From Holophagaceae bacterium (GTDB lineage Bacteria; Acidobacteriota; Holophagae; Holophagales; Holophagaceae), in contig JADKKO010000002.1 of NCBI GenBank assembly GCA_016720465.1, positions 511,001-575,000 on the forward strand: a DNA stretch of 64,000 bases, in the 5' to 3' direction. A model generated the notes under the pieces. It saw only the letters and a list, made by a program, of their open reading frames with translations. It made no database searches and was not told the DNA's origin. Position numbers and translations under genes: made by a program. Every line of letters begins with the position of its first letter. The first letter of the stretch is position 1. This document shows positions 16,738 through 27,171 of the stretch, piece after piece.

Positions 16738-16818
16738 GGCATGAGGTGTGAAGCATGTGGCGAGATGAGCGAAGCTTATTCACCTTCTTCCCCTCGCCCT
16801 TTGTGCCTCGTGCCTCAT
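16734..16818. repeat. Inverted repeat flanking the gap before aat
   Basis: ATGAGGCATGAGG, which includes the TGA of the SpoIID-type gene, recurs inverted as CCTCGTGCCTCAT 70 bp downstream. It could form a stem-loop that acts as a weak terminator or be an intergenic repeat relic. The gap otherwise holds nothing recognisable. Confidence 0.5.
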
Positions 16819-16825
16819 CCCTGCC

Positions 16826-17503
16826 ATGATCTTCACCCTCGACGCCCGTCCCGTTTTTCCGCCGCCGCATCAGTCGGAGCCGGACGGGCTGCTGGCCGTG
16901 GGAGGCGATCTCCGCGAAGCGAGGTTGCTGGAAGCCTATCGCTGCGGCATCTTCCCCTGGTACTCAAGCGGGGGGCCGATTCTGTGGTGGTCGCCGCCGG
17001 AGCGGGCGGTGTTCCTGCCCGGCGATGAACACCTGCCCTCCCGCACCAAGCGGAAGCTGCGCAGCGCCCCCTTCGAGATCCGCGTGGACACGGCCTTCCC
17101 GGAGGTGATGCGGAACTGCGCGACGGTCGGCCGGAGCGGCGGCCCGGGCACCTGGATCACGGACGGGATGTTGGCCGCCTACGCGGCGTTGCATGGATCC
17201 GGTTACGCCCATAGTTTCGAGGCGTGGCAGGGCGGCGCGCTGGTGGGCGGCCTTTATGGAATTTCCCTGGGTGCCGCGTTCTTCGGCGAGAGCATGTTTT
17301 CAAAGGTGGACGATGCCTCCAGGGCCGCCTTCGCAGCCCTGTGCGCGTGGTGCTGGAGCCGGGGGTTCCACTTCATCGACGGCCAGGTGCCGAACGAGAA
17401 CCTGGAAAAGCTCGGCGCCCGTGTGATGGACCGGGAGGAATTCCTGGCAAGGCTGCGCCGCGCGCTTGAGCTGCCGACGCGGCGGGGGCCCTGGACGGCC
17501 TGA
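16826..17503 (+). CDS. aat: Leucyl/phenylalanyl-tRNA-protein transferase
   Basis: Aat transfers Leu or Phe from tRNA to N-terminal Arg or Lys of proteins and so creates a destabilising N-degron for ClpS/ClpAP. The 225-residue protein has the family hallmarks: FPPPHQSEPDGLLAVGGDL, YRCGIFPWYS, WWSPPERAVF, GTWITDGMLAAYAALHGSGY, and GGLYGISLGAAFFGESMFS followed by HFIDGQVPNENLEKLGA. It is convergent with clpA, which is followed on the minus strand by clpS upstream, so the whole N-degron pathway is clustered here. Confidence 0.97.
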   Translation: MIFTLDARPVFPPPHQSEPDGLLAVGGDLREARLLEAYRCGIFPWYSSGGPILWWSPPERAVFLPGDEHLPSRTKRKLRSAPFEIRVDTAFPEVMRNCATVGRSGGPGTWITDGMLAAYAALHGSGYAHSFEAWQGGALVGGLYGISLGAAFFGESMFSKVDDASRAAFAALCAWCWSRGFHFIDGQVPNENLEKLGARVMDREEFLARLRRALELPTRRGPWTA

Positions 17504-17505
17504 TG

Positions 17506-17522
17506 ACCGGCGATCCGCTGGA

Positions 17523-17530
<8 letters not shown>
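17506..17530. terminator. Hairpin between convergent aat and clpA
   Basis: ACCGGCGATCC and GGATCACCGGT form an 11-bp stem with one mismatch around a 3-nt loop. It spans the 3' end of clpA and the gap to aat. There is no T-tract on either side, so the termination role is uncertain. Confidence 0.4.
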
Positions 17531-19766
<2,236 letters not shown>

Positions 19767-19778
19767 GCATCCACGCTT

Positions 19779-20049
19779 TAGAGCCTGTTTCAGAATGAGG
19801 TGTGGTCGCGACGGAGGTCAGCCGCGATGCAGCGCAAGGAATGGGCCGCAGCGGCGTATAGATCATACGCTCAAGGCCCGTGACGCCGCGATGCGCGCGG
19901 CTGGCCCCGTCCCTTCGGGCTGGGGCGGCGGGCTTCGCGGGGCTGCGTTAGCCTCCCGTGGCGTATGGTCGATATGCCGTGGTCGGCTGCCTTGCCCCGC
20001 TCGCCCGGCGCTCCCAGCGCGGCCACGCCTCATTTTGAAACAGGCTCTA
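19779..20049. mobile_element. MITE-like element with 22-bp terminal inverted repeats
   Basis: The ends TAGAGCCTGTTTCAGAATGA (continuing GG) and its reverse complement at 20028-20049 match at 21 of 22 positions. The 271-bp interior has no coding frame but contains short palindromes such as GCGTAT-AGATC-ATACGC. The outermost TA on each side could be a TA target duplication, as made by IS630/Tc1-type transposases. It lies exactly between clpS and clpA. The clpS frame runs into the right end and stops there. No transposase is encoded in the window, so it would be a non-autonomous element. Confidence 0.7.
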
Positions 20050-20371
20050 GGGGCTCCATGGTGCAGAGCAGCGGGTAGTCGCGCTGTTCCGCGAGGGCGC
20101 GCACCTGGGTGATTTTCGTTTCGGCCACGTCGCGGGTGTAGAGCCCGGCGATCCCCTTTCCCTCGCGGTGCACCGCCAGCATGATGCGGGTGGCCTCGGC
20201 TTCGGCCTTGCGGAAGATGGCGGTGAGCACGAAGACCACGAACTCCTGTGTGGTGTAGTCGTCGTTGTGCAGGATGACTTTCCACATGGACGGCGGCTGG
20301 AGTTTTGGCTTGCCCTTGGTCTTCGTGGCGAGGCCGGTTCCACCTTCGGGCTGGCTCTTGGGGGTGGGCAT
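20030..20371 (-). CDS. clpS: ClpS, N-degron adaptor for ClpA
   Basis: A 113-residue adaptor that delivers N-degron substrates to ClpAP. Core motifs are PPSMWKVILHNDDYTTQEFV (substrate pocket, HNDD), VFVLTAIF, AVHREGKGIAGLYTRDVAET and the terminal YPLLCTME. The flexible N-terminal extension is rich in Lys, Gly and Pro. The ATG preceded by GGAG at about 7 nt was chosen. E. coli ClpS ends just after LLCTLE. Here the last residues EPVSK and the stop codon lie inside the terminal repeat of a MITE-like element, so the C-terminus is partly element-derived. The fold should be intact. Confidence 0.95.
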   Translation of the reverse strand: MPTPKSQPEGGTGLATKTKGKPKLQPPSMWKVILHNDDYTTQEFVVFVLTAIFRKAEAEATRIMLAVHREGKGIAGLYTRDVAETKITQVRALAEQRDYPLLCTMEPLEPVSK

Positions 20372-20487
20372 CTGGGGCTCCGACACACAGTTTAGGCCAT
20401 TTAGGCCCACAGACCCGGGCCGGGCGCTGTGGACCCGCAGACTCCGGGCCGTACGCCATTCAATTCCACCCAGCCGGACGTCCAGTT

Positions 20488-22317
20488 CTACTTTTTATCC
20501 CACCACCTGCTCGCGCCCTTCTTGGCGTAGATCCACTGGATGCGGCCGGTGTTGTTGACGTTGATGCTGAGCACAAGGAGGTCCGTGTGGATCTTCCGGC
20601 GGCCGCCGCTGCCTTCGCCGGTTTTGAGGTTCACGGTCGCCCAGGGACCAGGCAGCGAGACCTTCGCGCGCATCGTCGCGCTGCGGCGCCCCTTCCCCGC
20701 CGGCAGGCTGAGCACCCAAGCGTTCAGGGCCGCTTTCCTCACTTCGGGACCAGGGTTCAAGGCCTGGATCTCCCATTCGGACGTCGGACCGATGGGCGAA
20801 ATCTGAAGCTGGGCCGCCCGCGGCCCATCGGCCACGAGCGTGATGTCCATCATGAAACTGTCGCCCTGCTTCAAGGTCCCGGGCGGCTTGGGCCAGGACG
20901 CCTCCATGTGGAAGCCGTCCTGGCTGCTGTCGAACCACAGGCCCTCCGCCTCGATCTTCCACTTGGAGGTGGACGTGGCGCCATTCTGGCCGTCCTGCCA
21001 CTCCTTGGTCTCGCCGTTCATGGTGTCGAAGGACAGCGGCTCGAGCAGGAACTCCACGCCCGGCGTGGCGTCCTTGTCGAGGGACAGCTCCAGCTCGTAG
21101 CTCATGGGCAGCCAGGGATCCGGGTTGTAGACCGCGACGCACATCGCAGGCAGCTCGGTACCAAGGCCTTTGACCTTGGCATTGCCGCCGCTGAGCCGGG
21201 ACCAGGATGCCTTCGATCCATCCGCGGGAACCTTCAGGAGCACCGCGCGTTCCGAGGAGACGGGGCCCGATGCGGAGGTTTGCCGCAGGTGCACGTTCAC
21301 CGAGCGCGGCAGCTTCAGGCCCGCGGCGCTGACCGCGTAGAGCCGCGCCGTGAGCGGGGGCAATTCCACCCGGGCCGGGAACTTGAAGGGCTGCGCGCGC
21401 CGGGTCTCGTCGACGATGCGCTCGAATTGGGGGATCTCCTGGCTTCCCGGCGTGTCGTTCTCGGTCCGGTACAGGCGGGTCTCCCCATCGGTCTCGAAGA
21501 GCCTTGCCGTGGACCAGAGCCCCGGGGTCACGAAGCCGATGCGCAGGTAGCCCCCGACGTACTCATGGAAGCTGTTCGGGAAATCCGCGGCCTTCACCAG
21601 TTCCTCATAGAAGACGCGGCTGGTGATGGCGTTTCCATTCAGGGCGCGGCGGATGTAGCCGGGGCTCTTGGTCTCCGCGTGCTCCACCATCATGCAGAAG
21701 GCGTAGGCCATGAGCTTTTCTTCGTAATTCTCGGATTCCTGCACGGGCACGGAGAGCCAGTACTTGTACCGCTTCATCTCGTCCCGGGCTTGGTCGGCGG
21801 TGTAGGGGCTGCCGTACTTCAGTCCCGCCCATTCCGCCGTCGCCTCGAACCACCAGTGGGCGCGCACGCCCGACACCATCATGTTCGAGTAGGCATCCTG
21901 CAGCGCGTGGAAAAGCTCATGGCAGAGCGTGATCTTGAGGCCCGGAAGGTCGTTCTGACCGATGACGGGATCCACGTTGATGTAGCCGTTCCAGGACAGG
22001 AATTTGTACTCGGCGTTCACGCCGCCGCCGATGCGCATGATCTGCACATCCATGCGCTTGCCGGGATTCAGCCAGCCCATGGGCGCCTTGCCGTCATCCT
22101 GCTTGAAATCAGTGTTGTAGGCCTCCCATGCCTTCTGCAGCGAATCCGCCACGACCTTGGCGAACTCGCGGTTGCCGGGCTCCTTGAAGACCACGCGGAA
22201 GACCTGGCCGGGGGCCTCGTAGACTTCTCCGGTGCGCATGGCCTGCGCCCGGATGGGTTGTACGGAAAGCAGCAGGCCGATGGCCAGTTGCAGCAGGCGC
22301 CATCCAGTTATGCGCAT
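20488..22317 (-). CDS. Secreted HExxH metallopeptidase-like protein
   Basis: A 609-residue exported protein. Signal peptide MRITGWRLLQLAIGLLLSVQ to about residue 25. The zinc-peptidase motif HELFHALQ is followed about 20 residues later by WFEATAEW, whose Glu suits a third zinc ligand (gluzincin pattern). The C-terminal half (from about 290) has beta-rich modules with SVNVHLRQTSAS and a strand-rich tail, perhaps for binding or stability. I cannot place it in a named peptidase family. It appears monocistronic, facing away from the tRNA-Leu gene. Confidence 0.75.
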   Translation of the reverse strand: MRITGWRLLQLAIGLLLSVQPIRAQAMRTGEVYEAPGQVFRVVFKEPGNREFAKVVADSLQKAWEAYNTDFKQDDGKAPMGWLNPGKRMDVQIMRIGGGVNAEYKFLSWNGYINVDPVIGQNDLPGLKITLCHELFHALQDAYSNMMVSGVRAHWWFEATAEWAGLKYGSPYTADQARDEMKRYKYWLSVPVQESENYEEKLMAYAFCMMVEHAETKSPGYIRRALNGNAITSRVFYEELVKAADFPNSFHEYVGGYLRIGFVTPGLWSTARLFETDGETRLYRTENDTPGSQEIPQFERIVDETRRAQPFKFPARVELPPLTARLYAVSAAGLKLPRSVNVHLRQTSASGPVSSERAVLLKVPADGSKASWSRLSGGNAKVKGLGTELPAMCVAVYNPDPWLPMSYELELSLDKDATPGVEFLLEPLSFDTMNGETKEWQDGQNGATSTSKWKIEAEGLWFDSSQDGFHMEASWPKPPGTLKQGDSFMMDITLVADGPRAAQLQISPIGPTSEWEIQALNPGPEVRKAALNAWVLSLPAGKGRRSATMRAKVSLPGPWATVNLKTGEGSGGRRKIHTDLLVLSINVNNTGRIQWIYAKKGASRWWDKK

Positions 22318-22434
22318 GAGTCACCCTCGGGGAGTCTGGACCCATCATAGTCCCGGGGTCCGGGCCTATGGCAATGGGATCATCCTCCCGGCTAACGGAG
22401 CGGTTGGGCGGAGCGGCGCGGGGCGAGTGGGATT

Positions 22435-22482
22435 GAGCACCATCACATAGCCCTAAGTTTTCACAGGACATCTAGTCCTGTG
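22435..22482 (+). repeat. First copy of a 48-bp palindromic repeat
   Basis: GAGCACCATCACATAGCCCT continues through CACAGGAC-ATCTA-GTCCTGTG. It is a direct repeat of 22520-22567 with a single base difference. Its inner palindrome is shared with 585-607. Confidence 0.85.
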
Positions 22483-22519
22483 TGCCTCTCTTCGTCCAAG
22501 TGCTCGCGATTGCGAGGCT

Positions 22520-22585
22520 GAGCACCATCACATAGCCCTAGGTTTTCACAGGACATCTAGTCCTGTGAAAGCCAAGGGCTATGGA

Positions 22586-22593
<8 letters not shown>
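22520..22593. repeat. Second repeat copy forming a long hairpin with the tRNA-Leu 3' end
   Basis: The left arm (from GAGCACCATC, through ATAGCCCT, to CACAGGAC) pairs with a right arm 22560-22593 that reads GTCCTGTGAA, AGGGCTAT and GATGGTGCTC, leaving a 5-nt loop (22555-22559). The outer end of the right arm is the acceptor 3' strand and CCA of the tRNA-Leu gene. The repeat therefore carries a mirrored copy of the tRNA 3' terminus. Confidence 0.8.
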
Positions 22594-22671
<78 letters not shown>

Positions 22672-22679
22672 ACTCCTAC

Positions 22680-22709
22680 AGCCTAAGCCACCGATGGAAA
22701 ATACACCAA
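22680..22709 (-). promoter_or_regulatory. Candidate promoter of tRNA-Leu
   Basis: On the minus strand TTGGTG and TAGGCT are 18 bp apart and lie just upstream of the tRNA 5' end. The boxes are only partial consensus matches. The rest of the gap to 22929 shows no gene. Confidence 0.3.
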
Positions 22710-22929
22710 TCGCTACAGTTCGAGGGTTTGTGGGCGGCGCTGGCCTTCCGCCACCGGATGGGCCTGAATCTTGGAACCGGACCTTTCACGGATTGATGGG
22801 TGGTCCATTGTTGAAGGCACCGGCCGGTTCGCCGCCGCCACGGACATCTTTTCCATGGAAAACCGGGGCTTCTGCTGCTTTGGCCCTTAACTTTTCACAT
22901 GATATGGTTGCAAGGATTTTGGGAGTCAC

Positions 22930-23256
22930 ATGCGTTTTAATAAATATTTCATCATCGCAAGCTGTTCGCTGTCCCTCGTGTCCGCGGAGCCGAAGGACTT
23001 GAAGTTGTTCTATCAACGGACCTGCGCGGCATGCCATGGCGTGGACGGCTCGGCCCGGGGTGTGAATGGCCAGAAGTTGCCAGGCCGGGTGCTCAGCGAT
23101 GCCCGGTGGCAGGGCAATAAAAAGGATGGCGACCTGGTGAAGGCCATCCTCAAAGGCAAGGGCGGCATGCCTTCTTTCCAGTCCCAGCTCAGCGAGACGG
23201 AGGTGGAAGCCCTGGTGACCGAGATCATCCGCCCTCTGGCTGCGAGGAAAAAATGA
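22930..23256 (+). CDS. Small periplasmic cytochrome c (class I)
   Basis: A 108-residue protein with a signal peptide (KYFIIASCSLSLVSA), one haem attachment motif CAACH followed by GVDGSARG, and a distal ligand Met in KGGMPSF. It is a monohaem electron carrier of the cytochrome c6/c551-like kind. GGGAG precedes the ATG. It overlaps the next cytochrome gene by 4 bp (ATGA). The two are paralogous and likely work together or alternate as carriers. Confidence 0.9.
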   Translation: MRFNKYFIIASCSLSLVSAEPKDLKLFYQRTCAACHGVDGSARGVNGQKLPGRVLSDARWQGNKKDGDLVKAILKGKGGMPSFQSQLSETEVEALVTEIIRPLAARKK

Positions 23257-23630
23257 CCATTCCCTTCTCCAAACCGGCCCTGGCCTTCCTGTTGCTGGCC
23301 GGGTTACCGGGCTTCGCTTTCCAGGATGCCGAAAAAAAGGATCTGCGGGCTTTTTACGCGGTGAACTGCTCGGTGTGCCATGGAGCCGATGGAAGCGCGC
23401 GGGGCGCCGATGGCTCGCGGCTCAAGGGCCAGGACTTCACGGATGCCAAGGAAATGAAGGCCTTCACCGATGCCGAGCTGGCCAAGGCCATCCGGAAAGG
23501 CAAGAGTTTCGGCCGCATGCCCTCCTTCAAGGATCGGCTCAGCGAGGCCGAGATCATGGAACTGGTGCAACAGGTGGTCCGGAAGGCCGAAAAGGGCAGG
23601 GCCATCGGGTCCGAAGCCCCCGCGAAATAG
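23253..23630 (+). CDS. Second small periplasmic cytochrome c
   Basis: A 125-residue paralogue of the preceding protein. Signal peptide about 1-22, haem motif CSVCH followed by GADGSARGADG, and distal Met in GRMPSF. The start overlaps the upstream stop (ATGA), so the pair is translationally coupled. No oxidase or reductase gene is adjacent that would name its partner. Confidence 0.9.
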   Translation: MTIPFSKPALAFLLLAGLPGFAFQDAEKKDLRAFYAVNCSVCHGADGSARGADGSRLKGQDFTDAKEMKAFTDAELAKAIRKGKSFGRMPSFKDRLSEAEIMELVQQVVRKAEKGRAIGSEAPAK

Positions 23631-23646
23631 GCCGCTAGAATCAGGG

Positions 23647-26600
23647 ATGCCCCAGGACTCCATCGACCATCCCGACAACCATCCCCTGTTGCAGAACCTG
23701 AATCCGCCCCAGCGGGAAGCCGTCATGCACACGGATGGGCCGCTGCTGATTCTCGCGGGCGCAGGGTCGGGCAAGACCACGGTCATCACGCGCCGCGTCG
23801 CCTGGCTCATCGAGGAGAAGGGCGCGCATCCCGGTTCCATCCTGGCCATGACCTTCACCAACAAGGCCGCCGAAGAGATGCGGGACCGGGTGGCGCAACT
23901 GGTCTCGGTGCCGGTGGCGCAGCTCTGGGTGAGCACCTTCCACTCCTTCTGCACGCGCATATTGCGGCGGGAGGGCGACCGCGCGCCGGTGGGCCGCGAC
24001 TTCGTCATCTTCGATCCCTCCGACCAGAAAAGCCTGATGAAACAGGTGCTGTCGGAATTGAAGATGTCCGAGAAACAGTTCCATCCGCGCCGCGTGCTGG
24101 AGATGATTTCCGACTTCAAGAACCGCTGCCTGCTGCCAGAAGAAGCGGCGGAGGAAGCCCTCGACCCCTGGACCCGCAAGGTGCTGGAGGCCTACACGCT
24201 CTACCAGAAAGGCCTGCGCAACCACCGGGCCTGCGATTTCGACGACCTGCTGCTCCACACCGAACGGCTGTTCCGCGAAGACGCCATGCAGGCCATCTAT
24301 GGGACGCGGTTCCAGTACCTGCTGGTGGACGAGTACCAGGACACCAACCGCGCCCAGTACCTGCTGGTGCAGCACCTCGCGCGGAGGCACCACAACCTGT
24401 GCGTGGTGGGCGATGAAGACCAGTGCCTCATTGCCGGCACCCGCATCCGCATGGCTGATGGCAGGGATCGCCTCATCGAAAAAATTGATTCGGGGGACGA
24501 AATCTGGTCCGGCTTTGGGTCCGGTGATTTCCGTCCTGCCAAAGTGGTCCGCGTGGCCCAGCGCACCCGGACTGGGATGGGTATCGAAATCAAGACCGCC
24601 GCTGGACGCAAACTTATCAGCACGCCCGAACACACGCATTTCGCTGGCTATCGGCTGGGCGCGGCTCCGCAGTGCCACTTCGTCTATCTCATGCGCAAAG
24701 AGGGCATCGGGTGGCGCTTGGGCACAAGCCAGATCCATACGCGCGGCCAGGTGAAGCCAGTGGTGGGGTTCCTACAGCGGGCCAGACAGGAACACGCGGA
24801 TGAGCTGTGGGTGGTGGGTGTCCATGGCACCGAGAATGAGGCGCGCCTGGAAGAAATGATCCTGTCCCTGCGGTACCGGATCCCCACCCTTCCGTTCGTG
24901 CCTAGAAAAGGCAATAGCACCCATGGACTCGTGCATGACGCATCCATGATCGCCAAAGTTTTTGAATCCGTGGATTCAGAAAGTGGCGCCCGCCTGCTGC
25001 TTCGAACACGAGGCCTCGATCCCTCCCATCCTCACCATCGAGCCCAAGGCGCCGTGGGAAGGCGCAATGTGTTGGTCACGCTTTGCGGCGACCGGCGCGG
25101 CAGCACGCCCATGCACCGGATCTCGATGGCGGGGCAAGATTCAACAGGAAAGCGGAAACTGGAACAGCTTGGTTTTTCCGTGCGACCGGCGAAAGCGGGG
25201 TCAGGAAGCTGGCGTTTCGAAACCTGCCGGAAGGAGTTCAAAGAACTGATGCGCATCGCCCATCAACTGGAATCCGAGTTAAACGCCAGAATCGTCCTGC
25301 AGGCGCGGCTGGGCGGAAGCGGTGGCGCGCGCGAATCCAATTCCCTGCCGATGATTCCCGCTTCCAATATTCAGCCAGGGATGGTGCTCTTCGATGGAAA
25401 TGGGGGCTACGACCCGGTGATTTCGGTCAAGCGCGTAGCCCTCTCGAAGCCCGTCTATGACCTGGACGTGGAAGGCACGCATAATTTCATCGCCAATGGC
25501 CTGCTCACGCACAATTCGATCTATGGCTGGCGCGGAGCCGACATCCGCAACATCCTGGACTTCCAGCGGGATTTTCCCGAGGCCATCCAGATCAAGCTGG
25601 AGCAGAACTACCGCTCCTCGCAGTCCATCCTCGACGCGGCCTCCACGGTCATCGCCAACAATGCGCAGCGGCTCGGGAAAACCCTCTGGACCGACCGTGG
25701 CGCGGGGGAGCCCATCACCTTCAAGCTCAGCGATGACGGGCGGGCCGAGGCCGAATGGGTGGTATCGAAACTGCAGGAAGCCCGGCGCTACGACGCGGGC
25801 ATCAAGATGGCCGTGCTCTACCGCGCCAACTGGCAGTCGCGGCAGATGGAAGAGGCCCTGCGGGCCGCGAACCTGCCCTACAGGCTCGTGGGCGGCACGA
25901 AGTTCTACGAACGCCAGGAAGTGAAGGACCTCCTCAGCTACTTGCGGCTCATTTCCAATCCCTACGATCTTCAAAGTTTCCGCCGCGCCGTCAGCAGCCC
26001 GTCGCGCGGCGTGGGCCCCACCACCCTCGGGAAGATCGAAGCCGCCATCCCCGAAAACGGGACGGCGCTGGAAGGCGTGTCGATCCTGCTGAAGGCCGGC
26101 GAGCTGAAGGGCCGCGCGGGCCGGGAACTGCACCGGTTCGTGGAGCTGTTCCACCGCGCCGCGAACGAGGCCACCTCCCTTGGGCTGGCAGGCCTGGTGC
26201 GCTGGACCTTGCACGAGAGCGGCTACCTCCAGATGCTCGAAGACGAAGGCACGCTGGAAGCCGAGGGACGCGTGCGGAACCTGGAGGAATTCCTTTCGGC
26301 CGCGGCGGAATCCGAAGCCCTGGGCCTGCGGCTTCCGGAATTCCTGGACCGGGTGACGCTGGCGGCGGACACGGACCAATTGGACCAGGCCGTCGAGCTC
26401 TCGCTCATGACGATCCACTGCGCCAAGGGGCTGGAATTCCCCATCGTCTTCCTGGTAGGTATGGAAGAGGAAGTCTTCCCCAACCGCCAGGCGCGGGAGA
26501 CCGATGAAGGCCTGGAAGAGGAACGCCGGCTCTTCTATGTGGCCATCACGCGGGCCAAGGCCAAGCTCTACCTCAGCGGCGCCCGGCGGCGGCGCATCAT

Positions 26601-27048
26601 GGGCAGCGAAGTGCTGGGCATGCCCAGCCGGTTCCTGCGGGAACTGCCCAGCGGCGCGTTGGACACGCCGATCCGGTGGGGGACGGAGCTGTACCAGGCG
26701 GGCCAGGGGGGCTGGACGCCGGAGCGCGCCCGGGGCGGCGGCGGGGCATCGGTGGCCACAGAACTGAACCGCATCCGCAGCTTTTTCGACAAGGTGCGGG
26801 CCGCGGCCGAGGTGGATTCAGAAGGCAAAACCATGCCTGTGCCCTTGGCGGTGTCTCCAAGCGCATCCGCTCGAACCGTTTCTCCGGAGGCCTGGCCCAA
26901 GGGGACGCGCATCCGGAGTCCGCGCTTCGGCCGCGGCGTCATCACCGCCGCCACCGGCAGCGGCGAAGGGCTCACCTACACCATCCGTTTCGAGACCGGC
27001 GAGAAGCGCATCGTGGCCAGGTTCGGGATGCTGGAGCGCGAGAGCTGA
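23647..27048 (+). CDS. uvrD: UvrD/PcrA/Rep-type DNA helicase with in-frame intein
   Basis: A superfamily 1A 3'-5' DNA helicase for repair and replication restart. The 1133-residue precursor contains a 364-residue intein (residues 260-623). The spliced product would be 769 residues, normal for UvrD/PcrA. Helicase motifs: I LAGAGSGKTTVI, Ia TFTNKAAEEM, II LLVDEYQDTN, III GDEDQ joined to SIYGWRGAD, IV LEQNYRSSQSIL, V TIHCAKGLEFPIVFL and VI RRLFYVAITRAKAKL. The C-terminus (RIRSPRFGRGVITAATGSGE) is the usual basic UvrD tail. Start at ATG 23647, just before the conserved NLNPPQREAV. PcrA is an equally good name. Confidence 0.96.
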   Translation: MPQDSIDHPDNHPLLQNLNPPQREAVMHTDGPLLILAGAGSGKTTVITRRVAWLIEEKGAHPGSILAMTFTNKAAEEMRDRVAQLVSVPVAQLWVSTFHSFCTRILRREGDRAPVGRDFVIFDPSDQKSLMKQVLSELKMSEKQFHPRRVLEMISDFKNRCLLPEEAAEEALDPWTRKVLEAYTLYQKGLRNHRACDFDDLLLHTERLFREDAMQAIYGTRFQYLLVDEYQDTNRAQYLLVQHLARRHHNLCVVGDEDQCLIAGTRIRMADGRDRLIEKIDSGDEIWSGFGSGDFRPAKVVRVAQRTRTGMGIEIKTAAGRKLISTPEHTHFAGYRLGAAPQCHFVYLMRKEGIGWRLGTSQIHTRGQVKPVVGFLQRARQEHADELWVVGVHGTENEARLEEMILSLRYRIPTLPFVPRKGNSTHGLVHDASMIAKVFESVDSESGARLLLRTRGLDPSHPHHRAQGAVGRRNVLVTLCGDRRGSTPMHRISMAGQDSTGKRKLEQLGFSVRPAKAGSGSWRFETCRKEFKELMRIAHQLESELNARIVLQARLGGSGGARESNSLPMIPASNIQPGMVLFDGNGGYDPVISVKRVALSKPVYDLDVEGTHNFIANGLLTHNSIYGWRGADIRNILDFQRDFPEAIQIKLEQNYRSSQSILDAASTVIANNAQRLGKTLWTDRGAGEPITFKLSDDGRAEAEWVVSKLQEARRYDAGIKMAVLYRANWQSRQMEEALRAANLPYRLVGGTKFYERQEVKDLLSYLRLISNPYDLQSFRRAVSSPSRGVGPTTLGKIEAAIPENGTALEGVSILLKAGELKGRAGRELHRFVELFHRAANEATSLGLAGLVRWTLHESGYLQMLEDEGTLEAEGRVRNLEEFLSAAAESEALGLRLPEFLDRVTLAADTDQLDQAVELSLMTIHCAKGLEFPIVFLVGMEEEVFPNRQARETDEGLEEERRLFYVAITRAKAKLYLSGARRRRIMGSEVLGMPSRFLRELPSGALDTPIRWGTELYQAGQGGWTPERARGGGGASVATELNRIRSFFDKVRAAAEVDSEGKTMPVPLAVSPSASARTVSPEAWPKGTRIRSPRFGRGVITAATGSGEGLTYTIRFETGEKRIVARFGMLERES
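24424..25515 (+). other. Intein in the helicase gene, 364 residues
   Basis: It begins at Cys1 (CLIAGTRIRMADG, block A) and ends with His363-Asn364 (GLLTHN). The next extein residue is Ser, as splicing needs. Block B is GRKLISTPEHTHFA (about 61-74, TxxH) and block F is KPVYDLDVEGTHNFIANG. Insertion splits helicase motif III between Gln and Ser of GDEDQ/SIYGWRGAD, in the ATP-sensing loop. The middle region (about 80-305) has no LAGLIDADG motif. It has YLM...GWRLGTS, R119/R121 and an EARLEE helix ending in YRIPTLPF, and then a second part with LVTLCGDRRGS and HRISMAGQD. All splicing residues seem present, so it should be active. Confidence 0.95.
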
Positions 27049-27171
27049 TTTGGACCGGGCAGGCCGCCGAGAACCGCACCCCGGCGGCCGCAGAAGCAAC
27101 CCGCGCCGCGCCTATGGACGAATGCTGGCGGTGGCTTCACTCTGGAGTGGACCATCTATCCAAGGATTCCC

